From Roseisolibacter agri (GTDB taxonomy: Bacteria; Gemmatimonadota; Gemmatimonadetes; Gemmatimonadales; Gemmatimonadaceae), in assembly GCF_030159095.1 (NCBI RefSeq), contig NZ_BRXS01000005.1, positions 124,001-188,000 on the forward strand: a DNA stretch of 64,000 bases, given 5' to 3'. Positions 1 to 11,817 of this stretch are shown here, piece after piece (within the stretch, counting starts at the first letter, position 1; each line of letters begins with the position of its first letter). Made by a program: the position numbers and the translations under genes. The notes below the pieces were generated by a model, which saw only the letters and a program-made list of their open reading frames with translations, did no database searches and was not told the DNA's origin.

Positions 1-726
1 CGTGCGCAGCACCTCCTCGTCCACGCGCGCCACGAACTGGCTGGTGCGGTTGGCGATCGCCATCGCGCGCTCCAGCTGCCGCTTCGCGCGCTCGCCCTCC
101 ACCGCCGGCGGCGTGCGTGCGAAGTCGGTGTAGAACAGCACCAGCGTCGCGACGTTGAACAGCACCGACAGCACCATCGCGACGTCCAGCTCCACGCCCG
201 CGGCCAGCCCCAGCCCCACCGCGAGGAAGAGGAACGTCGCGTCCTTGCTGTCGTCGAGCGTGTTGCGGAAGCGCACCGCCGCCACGATGCCCGCGAGGCT
301 GAACGCGAGCGCGAGGCTCGTCTTCACCAGCACGACGACGCCCGCCACGACCACCGGCAGCAGCACGAGCGTGTGCACCACGCTCTGGCGGTAGCCCTTC
401 CGCTCGCGCGTCAGCATGTACGTCCACGCCACGGGCAGCGCCAGCAGGAACGCGCCCAGCGTGGCGCCGAGGACGGTGAGCGCGATCGAGCGGGGCGAGG
501 CGACCGTGGGCGTGAGCGCGGTGACGGCGTCGCCGCGTAGCAGCGCGGCCAGCGCGCCCGCATCGGAGAGCAGCATCGGCGCGAACGCGGCCATCGTCGC
601 GCGCCGCGCGTCGTCGGGGATCGTCCGCCACAACAGCGCGCCACCGCCGAACAGCAGCGCGTAGTGGAGCGCGATGCGGACGACCAGCCGGTCGTCCGAG
701 AGCAGCCGGCGCAGCCAGGCGGACAT
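1..726 (-). CDS. DUF4956 family membrane protein (C-terminus outside window)
   Basis: Reading leftward from an ATG at 726 gives 242 codons open to the window edge, so the C-terminus is missing. The N-terminal half has hydrophobic segments around residues 20-35, 80-100 and 110-135. A block near residues 145-180 reads AAVRFRNTLDDSKDATF followed by LAVGLGLAAGVELD, which is the conserved core of DUF4956; a further membrane segment follows and then a charged region. DUF4956 proteins are multi-pass membrane proteins of unknown function, frequently encoded beside VTC-domain polyphosphate polymerases or CotH proteins; such a partner, if present, lies left of the window. The gene is divergent from the phosphatase at 853, with 126 bp between the two starts. 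Confidence 0.8.
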   Translation of the reverse strand, partial: MSAWLRRLLSDDRLVVRIALHYALLFGGGALLWRTIPDDARRATMAAFAPMLLSDAGALAALLRGDAVTALTPTVASPRSIALTVLGATLGAFLLALPVAWTYMLTRERKGYRQSVVHTLVLLPVVVAGVVVLVKTSLALAFSLAGIVAAVRFRNTLDDSKDATFLFLAVGLGLAAGVELDVAMVLSVLFNVATLVLFYTDFARTPPAVEGERAKRQLERAMAIANRTSQFVARVDEEVLRT

Positions 727-852
727 GGACGTCGCGTGGGGGAGCGGCGCAGCAGCAGCGGGGCGGACGGGTCTACCATACGACCGTCCCCGAGGGGGCG
801 CCAGCACGCACGTCCGCGTGGCGCGGTCGGCCCGGCGACGTACATTCGGGGC

Positions 853-2517
853 GTGCCGCTGCTGCCCGCCCTCCTCGCGCGCCTCTCCGCGTTCGACCTC
901 GCCGCCGGCGGCCTCGGGCTGGTGGGCGCGCTGTCGACCGTGCCCGCGCCGGTGGCGACGTCCGGCGCCGCCCGGCAGCCGCCCGCGCCGACGCTGGTCG
1001 TGGTGGTCGTCGTCGACCAGCTGCGCGCCGACTACCTGGACCGCTTCGGGCCGCAGCTGAGCGGCGGGCTGGCGCGCCTCGCGCGCGGCGGCGCGGTGCT
1101 GACGCGCGCGGTGCACGACCACGCGATCACCGAGACGGCGCCCGGGCACGCGACGGTGCTGTCGGGCCGGTATCCGCGCTCGCACGGCATCATCGGCAAC
1201 CTGCTCGGCGTCGACGATCCGGGGAGCCCGCTCGTGGGCGTGGACAGCGGCATGGGCGACCCCGCGTCGCCGCGCCGCTTCCGCGGCACCACGCTGGCCG
1301 ACTGGCTGGTGGCGCGCGACGGCCGTGCGCAGGTGCTGGCGGTCTCGCGCAAGGACCGCGGTGCGATCCTCCCGCTGGGGCGCGCGCGCACCGGCGACCG
1401 CACGACCGCGCAGGCGTACTGGTACGCGACCAACGGCCGCTTCACGACCAGCCGCTGGTACGCCGAGCGGCTGCCCGCGTGGGTGGAGGCGTTCGATCGA
1501 CGGCAGCTGGGGCAGCGCATGGCCGGCCGCGCGTGGACGCCGCTCTTCCCGACGGACTCGTATCCCGAGCCGGCGAACGTGCCCGCGCCCGGCGGCGCGT
1601 CGGCGCCCTTCCCGCACGTGCTGCCGCAGGACTCGCTGCTGGCGGCGGACGTCGTCCGCGCGACGCCGTTCATGGACGAGCTGACGCTGGCGTTCGCGCT
1701 GGAGGGTCTACGCGCGTTGAGGCTGGGCGCGTCGGGGCGCACCGACCTGCTGGTCGTCTCGCTCTCGTCGACCGACGCGGTGGGGCACCAGTACGGGCCC
1801 GACTCGCGCGAGCTGCACGACCAGGTGCTGCGCGTCGACCGCGCGCTCGGCGGCTTCCTCGACTCGCTGTTCGCGCTGCGCGACTCGTCGCGCATCGTGG
1901 TCGCGCTGACGTCGGATCACGGCATCACGCGCTTCCCCGAGATCGCCGCGAACGACCCGCGTCGGCCCGCGCAGCTGGTGCCGCGCCGCGTCGATCCGGA
2001 CAGCGCGCTGGCGGCGGTGCGCGCGGGGCTCGCGGCGCGCGGCGTCTCGCCATGGGCCATGCTGCTCGACAACGGCGCGCTCTACCTCGACCGCCGCGCG
2101 CTCGCCGCCGCGCGCATCCGCGAGGACTCGCTGCTGTCGGCGGCCGAGTCGACGCTGCGCGCGGTGCCGGGCGTGCGGCGCGTGGACCGGCTGGAGCGGC
2201 TGGCGAAGGCCGACACGGTGCGCGACGCGATCGCGCGCCGGTGGCTGCACAGCGTGCCGGCGGACTACCCGATCTCGGTCGTCGTGACGCTCGACTCGGG
2301 GAGCGTGTGGAGCACGCGCATCGCCGCGGAGCACGGCTCGCCGTACGACGACGACGCGCACGTGCCGCTCGTGCTGTGGGGCGCTCCTTTCAAGGCGGGG
2401 CGCTACGACCAGCCCACGGGCGTGGTGGACCTGGCGCCGACGCTGGCGCGCGTCCTCGGCCTTCGCCCCGCGGAGCGGGTGGACGGACGGGTGCTGGAGT
2501 TCGTGCTCAGGAAGTAG
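853..2517 (+). CDS. Secreted PafA/SPAP-type alkaline phosphatase family protein
   Basis: 554 aa from a GTG at 853; the frame stays open upstream, but the hydrophobic N-terminus begins here. It belongs to the nucleotide pyrophosphatase/phosphodiesterase branch of the alkaline phosphatase superfamily. Visible landmarks: metal-ligand Asp55 in VVVDQLRADYLDRF, the TETAPGHAT nucleophile motif (Thr95 by alignment with SPAP Thr89), HGIIGN with Asn116, the Lys167/Arg169 pair in KDRGAIL that marks PafA/SPAP phosphate monoesterases, SSTDAVGHQYGPDS, and the Asp-His ligand motif TSDHGI. The N-terminus (residues 6-30) is a weak signal segment, so the protein is probably periplasmic and releases phosphate from monoesters. 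No partner operon gene; the next plus-strand gene is more than 1 kb away. Exact substrate cannot be read from sequence. Confidence 0.85.
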   Translation: MPLLPALLARLSAFDLAAGGLGLVGALSTVPAPVATSGAARQPPAPTLVVVVVVDQLRADYLDRFGPQLSGGLARLARGGAVLTRAVHDHAITETAPGHATVLSGRYPRSHGIIGNLLGVDDPGSPLVGVDSGMGDPASPRRFRGTTLADWLVARDGRAQVLAVSRKDRGAILPLGRARTGDRTTAQAYWYATNGRFTTSRWYAERLPAWVEAFDRRQLGQRMAGRAWTPLFPTDSYPEPANVPAPGGASAPFPHVLPQDSLLAADVVRATPFMDELTLAFALEGLRALRLGASGRTDLLVVSLSSTDAVGHQYGPDSRELHDQVLRVDRALGGFLDSLFALRDSSRIVVALTSDHGITRFPEIAANDPRRPAQLVPRRVDPDSALAAVRAGLAARGVSPWAMLLDNGALYLDRRALAAARIREDSLLSAAESTLRAVPGVRRVDRLERLAKADTVRDAIARRWLHSVPADYPISVVVTLDSGSVWSTRIAAEHGSPYDDDAHVPLVLWGAPFKAGRYDQPTGVVDLAPTLARVLGLRPAERVDGRVLEFVLRK

Positions 2518-2589
2518 GGCGCTGCGGACTCGGGATCCTCATCCGGGAGGTGCCGGCGCGCCGGGGCCGTCTGCCCTCCGGGACGGACG

Positions 2590-2697
2590 CGGATGCTCCG
2601 GATCACGACGGAGGCTGCGAATCGCTCCGCACCGGCGCGTGGGGCGTCGCCTCCACGGGGAGCGATCCGAATGATCCGCTCCGATCCGGAGCATCCG
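2590..2697. repeat. Dispersed hairpin element, family 1 copy A
   Basis: A 108-bp palindromic element between the phosphatase and the next gene. Its ends are a perfect 15-bp inverted repeat (CGGATGCTCCGGATC at 2590-2604 against 2683-2697), with a second inner stem built from ATCGCTCC/GGAGCGAT. The interior is recognisably homologous, in opposite orientation, to the element at about 26786-26875. It lies downstream of 853-2517 and may fold in that transcript. Confidence 0.7.
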
Positions 2698-2750
2698 TAC
2701 CCTCCCCACAGGCCAAAGGGGTCCGGCGCGCCGAATCCGGCACGACACCG

Positions 2751-2841
2751 GACAGGATGACAGGATGACGAAGAGGCTCCGTCCGGCGCGACGTGCCATG
2801 CGCTCGGCGGAGCCTCCTGGTTCATCCTGTCTGCTTCGTCG
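2751..2841. repeat. Dispersed hairpin element, family 2 (GACAGGAT type), copy A
   Basis: Imperfect inverted repeat: GACAGGATG (2759-2767) pairs with CATCCTGTC (2823-2831), and AGGCTCCG (2774-2781) with CGGAGCCT (2808-2815); a GACGAAG/CTTCGTC pairing sits nearby but out of register. The same GACAGGAT...ATCCTGTC terminus is found in the 118-bp element at 29840-29957, so I treat them as one family. It lies just beyond the 3' end of the minus-strand gene that ends at 2876. Confidence 0.5.
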
Positions 2842-2875
2842 TTCTCAGGCCACGCAGTCCGCTGTCCGCGGCGCC

Positions 2876-3484
2876 TCACGGGAATGGCAGCGGGACCCTC
2901 TGTCGCGGCTGCGGCAGTCGCGGATCCGCCGTGCGGCCGTCCGGATAGCGGGTGCGGCTGCGGTCGTAGATGTCTCCGTCCCGGCGATCGTCGAAGTCGC
3001 CGTAGCGCGGCGTCCCGTAGATGACCCGGGCATTGTAGGGACGATTCCGCTCGGCCGCGGCGCAGGTCGTCGGGCGCGGCTGTCTCCCCGGGGGGACACC
3101 GTCGATCCAGATTCGACACATGCCCGGCGGTGGCAGGTGCCCCGGCGGGACCCGCGAGGCGCCCGAATTGTAGGTCCGGACGGGGACGCGGCGGCTCGGG
3201 ACGAAGCGGCGCTGGTCGTAGCGGGCGTCGTACCGGTCGTCGAAGCGGTCGTCCCAGCGGCCGTCGCCGCGGCGGTCGTAGAGGCGCGTGGTGTCCAGGC
3301 GGCGGGCCTCCTTGCGCTCCGCCTTGGCCTGCCGCTTGAGCTCCTTGCGGTACTGCTTCTCGTTCTGCTGCCAGGACTTACGCCCCTTGCCCTGGGCGTC
3401 GGCCCGGTCGGGCGCGAGGGCCACGGCGCCGCCGGCGCAGAGGGTCAGGGAGAGCGCGCCGAGGGCGCGGGCGAGTCGTCGCAT
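2876..3484 (-). CDS. Secreted Arg/Asp/Tyr-rich protein of unknown function
   Basis: 202 aa from ATG at 3484 with a clear signal peptide (residues 1-30, ending ADRADA-Q). The mature part has a very charged, coiled-coil-like stretch (Lys/Glu/Arg, residues 35-65), then a low-complexity run of Asp-Arg-Tyr repeats (RFDDRYDARYDQRR), then a compact region with two Cys: PPGHLPPPGMCRIWIDGVP, followed by PTTCAAAERNRPYNARVIYG. The last block is more conserved-looking than the rest and may be the functional part. I do not recognise a named family. Upstream, GGAGGA at 3488-3493 (minus-strand reading) supports the start. Divergent from the M23 lipoprotein at 3717. A cell-surface or periplasmic role is inferred only from the signal peptide. 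Confidence 0.7.
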   Translation of the reverse strand: MRRLARALGALSLTLCAGGAVALAPDRADAQGKGRKSWQQNEKQYRKELKRQAKAERKEARRLDTTRLYDRRGDGRWDDRFDDRYDARYDQRRFVPSRRVPVRTYNSGASRVPPGHLPPPGMCRIWIDGVPPGRQPRPTTCAAAERNRPYNARVIYGTPRYGDFDDRRDGDIYDRSRTRYPDGRTADPRLPQPRQRVPLPFP

Positions 3485-3716
3485 GGGTCCTCCTGTCGGG
3501 GCGGCCTGTCCGAGGCCGCGGTGCTTCGTGGGATGGCGCCGCCGGAGCTCGGACGGGCGGCCGCGACCGTGCAGTGGGGCAGGAGGGGTGCCGCGACGTC
3601 GGCGCGGCCCGCGGCGGCTTGACTTCGGGTCGGGCCGCGAGACCTTGGGCGTGCCCGCTCGTCACCCCTGCGCCCCCCTCCGTTCCTGCGGTTCCCGCCT
3701 GTCGCAGCATCCCGCC

Positions 3717-4499
3717 GTGCGTCCGTCCGTCGTCGCCTCCCTTCCGCTCGCCCTCCCGGCCGCGCTCCTGCTGACCGCGTGCGCGGGGGGCCTGCGCCCC
3801 GCACCGCCGGCGCGTCCGAGCGTCCCCGTCGTCGCCTCGCTCCCGGCGCCGCCGTCCGAGGAGGACGCCGAGCGGCTGCGCGAGCGCCGGCTGCGCGTGC
3901 CGGTGGCGGGCGTGCGCGTGGAGGAGGTGCGCGACGCGTTCGCCGACGGGCGCGGGGAGCGGCTGCATCTCGCGGTGGACATCATGGCGCCGCGCGGCAC
4001 GCCCGTGCTGAGCGCGGACGATGGCCGCATCTGGAAGCTGCGCTCGAACGCCCTCGGCGGGATCACGATCTACACGACCGATCCGGACGAGCGCTTCGTC
4101 TACTACTACGCGCACCTCGATCGCTATCGCGACGGGCTGCTCGAGGGGATGCCGGTGCTGCGCGGCGACACGCTGGGCTTCGTGGGCACCACCGGCAACG
4201 CGCCGCCCGACGTCCCGCACCTGCACTTCCAGGTGGCGCGCCTCGGCGCCGACCGGCGCTGGTGGACCGGCACGCCCATCGATCCGCTGCCGTACCTGCG
4301 CGAGTCCGCGGGAATGCCGCCGCGCGCCGTCGCCGTGCGACGCGCGGTGTCCACGCCGTCGCCGACGCCCGTCGCCGCGGCGCGTGACACGTCGGCGCGT
4401 CGCGTCGTGCCGCGTCCCACGGTGCCGACGTTCGACGACGACTCGTCGGCCGCGACCGACAGCGTGCTCGCGCCGCGCACGCCCGCACGCAAGCGCTGA
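3717..4499 (+). CDS. M23 family metallopeptidase lipoprotein
   Basis: 260 aa from a GTG at 3717, chosen because it starts a lipoprotein signal with lipobox LTAC (Cys21). Residues about 60-190 form an M23/LysM-associated zinc endopeptidase domain: the first ligand pair is in LHLAVDIMAPRGTPV (HxxxD), the second in PHLHFQVARLG (HxH). Between them lie the typical beta-strands GGITIYTTDPDERFVYYYAHL and GDTLGFVGTTGN. M23 enzymes cut cross-links in peptidoglycan or serve as activators of other hydrolases. A low-complexity Pro/Ala/Arg/Thr tail of about 60 aa follows. Predicted outer- or inner-membrane-anchored periplasmic enzyme. It stands alone as a transcription unit. Confidence 0.85.
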   Translation: MRPSVVASLPLALPAALLLTACAGGLRPAPPARPSVPVVASLPAPPSEEDAERLRERRLRVPVAGVRVEEVRDAFADGRGERLHLAVDIMAPRGTPVLSADDGRIWKLRSNALGGITIYTTDPDERFVYYYAHLDRYRDGLLEGMPVLRGDTLGFVGTTGNAPPDVPHLHFQVARLGADRRWWTGTPIDPLPYLRESAGMPPRAVAVRRAVSTPSPTPVAAARDTSARRVVPRPTVPTFDDDSSAATDSVLAPRTPARKR

Positions 4500-4873
4500 C
4501 GACCCGGGTCGTCTCGCCGGCATGCGCGGCCTCGCGCCCACGCATGCATGCGAACGTCGCGTGAACCGCGCGTGAACAACTCGCGCGTGCGATGGGCCGT
4601 AAGGCCAGGAAACCCTCGCGCGCATCGCCGTGTCGAAGGGTCACGCAGGCGATGGAGCGCGTCGCGCCGCATGGTGCACCATGGGGCCGACGCGATCGGG
4701 TGAAACCGAGATCCGGGCGCTGCGTATGGGAATCCGTCGCCGATCACGATCGTGCTCGCGACGTCGACGCAGCGACGCACACACGCCGTGCAGCGATGGT
4801 GTGTGCGCACTGCGCCCGCGCCGGCCGCGGTGCAGGGGCCGGGACCACACTCGAACACTCCGAGGATCACGCC
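4500..4873. other. Intergenic region, 374 bp, no recognised feature
   Basis: No convincing coding sequence on either strand and no strong terminator hairpin after the M23 gene. CG-rich words such as GCATGC and CGCGTGAAC recur at 4520-4580. It presumably contains the promoter of 4874-5305, but I cannot pick -35/-10 boxes with confidence. Confidence 0.4.
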
Positions 4874-5305
4874 ATGCGCGTCTCGATCAATAGCCGCTCG
4901 CTGTTCGCCGCCCTCGCGCTCTCCACGATCGCCTTCGCGCCGCTGCACGCGCGCCCGGTCGTCGCCGCCGAGACCACGCTGGTCGCCAAGGCCGATCTGC
5001 CCGCGTCGTCGGCGCGCTGGGTCGGCGTGTACCGCATCACGCTCGCGGAGCGGAAGGACGGCGCGATGGTCGATGCGCGCGTGCTGATCGAGCCGAACGG
5101 CCAGAACCTCATGGGCATGCTGATGGTCGACCAGCACGCGTCGGGCATCACCGACGTGAAGATCGAGAACGAGGCGCTCGTGGCGCGCGTCGTGACGGCC
5201 GAGGGGAAGGGCACGCTGACGCTGCGCACGACGGACGAGGGCGTGGTCGGTGACCTGAAGATCGGCAAGCGCACGTGGGCGGTGTCGGGCGCGCGCGCGA
5301 TCTGA
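4874..5305 (+). CDS. Small secreted protein of unknown function
   Basis: 143 aa from ATG 4874, with a signal peptide (residues 1-31, cleavage after VVAAE or close). The mature protein is about 110 aa, alternating short beta-strand-like hydrophobic stretches: WVGVYRITLAERKDGAMVDA, NLMGMLMVDQHASGITDVKI, TLTLRTTDEGVVGDLKIG. The layout suggests a small beta-barrel or lipocalin-like fold binding something in the periplasm, but I recognise no family. No cysteines in the mature part. It ends 43 bp before a strong terminator at 5349-5376, making a monocistronic unit. Confidence 0.7.
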   Translation: MRVSINSRSLFAALALSTIAFAPLHARPVVAAETTLVAKADLPASSARWVGVYRITLAERKDGAMVDARVLIEPNGQNLMGMLMVDQHASGITDVKIENEALVARVVTAEGKGTLTLRTTDEGVVGDLKIGKRTWAVSGARAI

Positions 5306-5635
5306 CGACGCGCGCCGACGGCTCGAACGCGACACGCTCGCGGTATGGCGAGGGGGCGACTTCGGTCGCCCCCTCGTTGCATGGATGGCCATCCCCTGCG
5401 CGATTTCCCGGACGCGGTGCGGCGTTCTGCCGTGCTCGGCCATGTCGCCGTGAGTGGCGTGCAGGGCGTAAACGTCGGTCTTGCTCGCCGCGCCGTCGGT
5501 CCACACTGTGTTCGGGTCCTGGTCGTGGCGGCATCGCGCGCTGCATCGACGATGGTGTGACGGCTCACCGCGCACGTTGGACCTCGCTGCCGGCCGCGTG
5601 TCGGGCCGGCATGCCACAGGGGAGGGGAAGCCGCG
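5306..5635. other. Intergenic region, 330 bp, with one terminator
   Basis: Holds the hairpin at 5349-5376 and otherwise no convincing gene. The last 20 bases carry a strong purine-rich ribosome binding site (AGGGGAGGGGAAG) for the lipoprotein gene at 5636. No promoter boxes could be assigned. Confidence 0.5.
5349..5376 (+). terminator. Hairpin terminator with TTCG loop
   Basis: Perfect 12-bp stem CGAGGGGGCGAC/GTCGCCCCCTCG closed by a TTCG tetraloop (5361-5364), 43 bp after the stop of 4874-5305. Only two T follow, so termination efficiency is uncertain. Confidence 0.75.
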
Positions 5636-6250
5636 ATGATGCGATTCACCGTGGTTCGCGTGACCCTGCTCGGCGCGCTGGCGGCGATCGCCGCCTGCGC
5701 CGACGCACCCGTTGCTCCCGCAGCGCTCGCGCCGCGCGCACAGCCGGCCTTCGAGGCGGGTGACGGCAATCCACCGCCGCCGCCGGCGGATGGCATCGAG
5801 GGCCCGGGAGGAGGTGGGGGAACTGGGTGCGTGCCGCTGCCGGGAAGCCCCATCTGCCCACCGCCGCCGCCGCCCAGCGTCCTGACGTTCTTCGTCTCCG
5901 GCGTTCAGGCCACGGTCTTCGCGAACCGGCCGGGCACGAATGCCTTCATCAGCTTCTCCAGCACGAACCCGAACATCGTCGTCAGCCCCGACGCGCGGGT
6001 GCACGAGACTGACAAGGGGCTCGTGGGACGCGGCACGATCACGGTCCCGATCAGCAGCTACACCGGGGTGAGCGGGTCGGTCGGGGTGATCGATCTGTCC
6101 ACGGTCACCGGCTGGATCATGCCGCTCACGCCGACGGGCGCGCAGTCCGCCTTCCTCCGCGCGGACCTGACGTATCCGGACGGTTCCGACATCCTGCTGT
6201 CTGGCGGCACGACCTGGTTGCGCTACGCGGTGTTGTCGTACCTGTACTGA
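5636..6250 (+). CDS. Putative lipoprotein with proline/glycine-rich linker
   Basis: 204 aa from ATG 5636 (a second ATG is the next codon), preceded by GGGGAGGGG. The N-terminus is a signal with IAAC lipobox (Cys21-22 region). Residues 45-85 are a low-complexity linker of Pro and Gly runs bracketing two Cys that could form a disulfide. Residues 85-204 form a compact domain with beta-strand character (VLTFFVSGVQATVFANRPG, GTITVPISSYTGVSGSVGVI) ending in an aromatic C-terminus, SYLY. I do not recognise the family; the pattern suggests an outer-surface lipoprotein with an immunoglobulin-like or jelly-roll domain. It ends 14 bp before the kinase gene at 6265 and may be co-transcribed with it. Confidence 0.65.
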   Translation: MMRFTVVRVTLLGALAAIAACADAPVAPAALAPRAQPAFEAGDGNPPPPPADGIEGPGGGGGTGCVPLPGSPICPPPPPPSVLTFFVSGVQATVFANRPGTNAFISFSSTNPNIVVSPDARVHETDKGLVGRGTITVPISSYTGVSGSVGVIDLSTVTGWIMPLTPTGAQSAFLRADLTYPDGSDILLSGGTTWLRYAVLSYLY

Positions 6251-6264
6251 ACGCGGGCCGGGCC

Positions 6265-9387
<3,123 letters not shown>

Positions 9388-9390
9388 ACG

Positions 9391-9429
9391 CGAGCGCCCC
9401 GCGTGCCGGCCTGGCACGCGGGGCGCTCG
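9391..9429. terminator. Bidirectional hairpin terminator between convergent genes
   Basis: Perfect 17-bp stem (9391-9407 with 9413-9429) and a 5-nt loop GGCCT, placed 3 bp after the kinase stop and 17 bp from the stop of the opposite-strand collagen-like gene. It can serve both strands. Confidence 0.8.
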
Positions 9430-9446
9430 TCGTCACGGCCGCGCGA

Positions 9447-10004
9447 TCAGAACACGACGACGATCGCGTAGTTCGCGCCCACGAACGCCGACGGCGCGAG
9501 CATGGTGACGCTCAACGGCCCGCCCGCGCTGACCTCGCGCAGCACGCAGGCGTAGACGTTGTCCGCGGTCGACGTGAAGTCGAAGACGTTGCGCCACGTC
9601 CCGGGCGCGGCGCCGTCCTCGTAGTAGCAGGCCACGATCGGCGGCGACGCGAACGTCAGCCCCGTCGGCAGCGTGCGGATGGCGGCCGACGACACGTCGC
9701 CGTTCGCGGCCAGGCGGCCGGTCAGCACGAGGCGCGTGCCGGGGCCGGCGGCGCCCGCGGGGCCGGTGGGTCCGGTCGGGCCGGCAGGGCCGGCGGGACC
9801 CGTGGCGCCCGCGGGACCGGCGGGGCCCTGCGGACCGGTGGCGCCGGCAGGGCCGGTCGCGCCGGCGGGGCCGGCAGGGCCGGTCGGGCCGGCGGGGCCC
9901 TGGGGACCGGCGGGGCCGGTGGGACCCACGGGGCCGGTGTCGCCGGTGCAGGCGGCGACGGTGAGGGAGGCGAGCAGCGCGAGGGCCAGACGGGGTGTGG
10001 TCAC
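9447..10004 (-). CDS. Collagen-like lipoprotein
   Basis: 185 aa from ATG at 10004. Lipobox TVAAC places the lipidated Cys at residue 19. Residues 21-89 are 23 uninterrupted Gly-X-Y triplets (GPT, GPA, GPQ and GAT types), the signature of a collagen triple helix; bacterial versions use Thr and Gln in place of hydroxyproline. The remaining about 95 aa form a globular C-terminal domain ([14 protein letters not shown]..., [27 protein letters not shown]) that could serve as the trimerisation head. Two Cys (in ACYY and ACVL) may pair. Likely a trimeric stalk on the cell surface; binding partner unknown. Codon choice in the repeats alternates GGG/GGC with CCG/CCC/CCT, making the DNA itself repetitive at 9745-9950. 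Confidence 0.85.
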   Translation of the reverse strand: MTTPRLALALLASLTVAACTGDTGPVGPTGPAGPQGPAGPTGPAGPAGATGPAGATGPQGPAGPAGATGPAGPAGPTGPTGPAGAAGPGTRLVLTGRLAANGDVSSAAIRTLPTGLTFASPPIVACYYEDGAAPGTWRNVFDFTSTADNVYACVLREVSAGGPLSVTMLAPSAFVGANYAIVVVF

Positions 10005-10057
10005 GGATTCGGTCGGTGAGGCGTGCGGGCACGGGGCCGCGGCGGTGAGGCACCACG

Positions 10058-10089
10058 GCGCTCGGGATCGCGCGTCCGATCCCGAGCGC
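10058..10089 (-). terminator. Hairpin terminator downstream of the SRAP gene
   Basis: Perfect 13-bp stem (GCGCTCGGGATCG at 10058-10070 with 10077-10089), 6-nt loop. It lies between the 3' end of 10177-10983 and the start of 9447-10004, both on the minus strand, so it probably ends the SRAP transcript. Confidence 0.65.
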
Positions 10090-10176
10090 TGTAGCCGTGC
10101 ACGCCGGCGCGGCGGGGCGCAAGGGTCGACGGCGTCGCGCGCGCGTCAATCGATGCCGCAGACCCGCGGCGAAGCC

Positions 10177-10983
10177 TCAGCGACCGCCGTGGATCAGGGC
10201 GCCCGTCGGCTCCAGCACGTCCGGCTCGTCGTACGCGGGTGTGTTGATCCGCAGGCTGATCGGCCACGCCTCCATCGCCGTCGCGTCGTACGGCACCAGC
10301 AGCTCACGCGCGCGCTCGGGCGGCGTGTCCGGGTCGAGCCACTCGCCCACCGCGCCGGGCGGGAGGAGCACCGGCATCCGGTCGTGCACGCGGCGCACGA
10401 GCGCGTTCGGCGTCGTCGTGATCAGCGTGCAGGTGGCCAGCCACGCCGCGCCCGGGTCCGCGGGATCGCGCCACGTCTCCCACAGCCCCGCGAAGGCGAA
10501 CGGCTCGCCGTCGCGCAGCCGGATCGCCCACGGCTGCTTGCCCGGCTTGGCGAGCTTCGCGACCGGACGCCGTCCCGTGGTGCCGCGGTCCCCGTTGCGC
10601 GGGTCGGCCGTCGCGTCGCGCAGGTCCTGCCACTCGTAGAACACGTCGGCCAGCACGACGCACCGCTTCCCCTTCGTGAACGGCGCGCGGAAGGTCGGCT
10701 TCTCGACCAGCGTCTCGGCGCGCGCGTTCACCAGCTTGTGGCCGATCGTCGCGTCCTTCGCCCACCGTGGCACGAGGCCCCACTGCAGCGCGGCGAGCGT
10801 CCGCTCCCGCTCACCGTCGCGCGTGCGGTCCAGCACCGCGAGCACGGGCTGCGACGGCGCGACGTTGTGGCGGGCCGGATAGGGGTTCGGCAGGTCCGCC
10901 GCGACGGACGTGATCGCGAGATCCGCGAGCAGGCCCGCCTCGGCGAGGCGCTGGGGGTTCGTCAGGCCGAAGCGACCGCACAT
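10177..10983 (-). CDS. SRAP-family (YedK/HMCES) abasic-site processing protein
   Basis: 268 aa. The start at 10983 is fixed by the family: the protein must begin MCGRF so that Cys2 becomes the N-terminal nucleophile after Met removal, and it does. YedK/HMCES covalently captures abasic sites in single-stranded DNA through Cys2, protecting them from strand breakage. Other visible landmarks are [28 protein letters not shown], the catalytic Glu in VFYEWQ, and the conserved HDRMPVLLP block. An insertion of about 15 aa ([20 protein letters not shown]) follows VFYEW, within the normal range for the family. The role is cytoplasmic DNA repair. Upstream (right) is the decayed region 10984-12488; downstream a terminator at 10058. 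Confidence 0.92.
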   Translation of the reverse strand: MCGRFGLTNPQRLAEAGLLADLAITSVAADLPNPYPARHNVAPSQPVLAVLDRTRDGERERTLAALQWGLVPRWAKDATIGHKLVNARAETLVEKPTFRAPFTKGKRCVVLADVFYEWQDLRDATADPRNGDRGTTGRRPVAKLAKPGKQPWAIRLRDGEPFAFAGLWETWRDPADPGAAWLATCTLITTTPNALVRRVHDRMPVLLPPGAVGEWLDPDTPPERARELLVPYDATAMEAWPISLRINTPAYDEPDVLEPTGALIHGGR

Positions 10984-11260
10984 GGCGAGGGGATTCCGGA
11001 GTGATGCACGCCGGCCGTCGCACTCTACATGCCGACCACTAGCCGGCGGCGACTTCGCGGACGTTCGACGACCCCGACGTCTCACTGCTCCGGCAGCTGC
11101 TGCGAGTTCGCGGGCCTCTCACGTGCGCCAGGACTTCCTGTCCCGGGCGTTGGCGGAACGAACGTCTAGTGGCCAGTGTCAGTCGAACCTCTGGCGGCCG
11201 CGGGCGGCGGTGTAGAACGCCGCAGGGCAATCCTCTGCCGAGGTAATGGAGGCGGCCGCG

Positions 11261-11470
11261 GCGCGGCTCCACGACCTCCGCCACAGCTTCACGACCGTCG
11301 CACGAGGCCCTCGGGTACGGCGACCACGTGATCGCGGCCTTGGCCGGCTACACCGTGCGTGACGGGTCGAGGCACCGGTCGCAGCGTGGGAGGAGCCTTG
11401 CGCTCACTCGCAGCCGCGCGGTGCTCGCGGCACAGTGGTACTTGAGGCGCCGGATCACCGAGAGGCGTGC
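11261..11470 (+). pseudogene. Relic of a phage-type tyrosine recombinase/integrase C-terminus
   Basis: Positions 11264-11290 read RLHDLRHSF, the box II HxLRH motif of tyrosine recombinases. After about 15 further bases the reading continues only after a frame change: LGYGDHVIAALAGYTVRDGS (from about 11309), which matches the following helix of integrases (normally ...VIAALLGHSS...). The box that should be GH is GY, the catalytic Tyr region has no clear counterpart, and there is no upstream N-terminal or core-binding domain. This is therefore a frameshifted, truncated, inactive fragment. Confidence 0.65.
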
Positions 11471-11817
11471 GCCGCCCCGCTGCGCATGGCTGCGGGCCCG
11501 TCCACGGGCGCGCTGATCGGCTCCAGTTCGACTTCCACGGCGTCGCTGTGCAGCTGTCGGGCGATCGCGCGGAGCGCCTGCGCGATCTCGTCCTGGCGAT
11601 CGAGATGTTGTGCCACAGCGAGGAGCAGGTTCCCTACGACCGCAGCGCCAAACGCGCCTGCGAGCGAGAACAGACCCAACCCATCGTTAAAGTCCGTCGC
11701 CATCAGCAGCAGCAGGTACAGCAGGCAGAGCCCGCCCATACCGAGCGCGATCTTGCCGAGCACGCGGCAGGCACGTGCGACCTTTGAGCTCTGTTGAGGC
11801 GACGCCGTAGGGCGCAT
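11455..11817 (-). CDS. Small putative membrane protein, unknown function
   Basis: 120 aa from ATG at 11817; no obvious Shine-Dalgarno precedes it, so an internal start is possible. Two strong hydrophobic segments: residues 20-40 (LGKIALGMGGLCLLYLLLLM) and 50-68 (LFSLAGAFGAAVVGNLLLAV). The C-terminal 50 aa are soluble and charged (HLDRQDEIAQALRAIARQL) with amphipathic helix character. No family recognised. It sits in the decayed stretch and overlaps the end of the recombinase relic on the opposite strand by about 15 bp, so it may be residual cargo or a non-functional frame; the clean membrane-helix-helix layout argues it was once a real gene. Confidence 0.45.
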   Translation of the reverse strand: MRPTASPQQSSKVARACRVLGKIALGMGGLCLLYLLLLMATDFNDGLGLFSLAGAFGAAVVGNLLLAVAQHLDRQDEIAQALRAIARQLHSDAVEVELEPISAPVDGPAAMRSGAAHASR

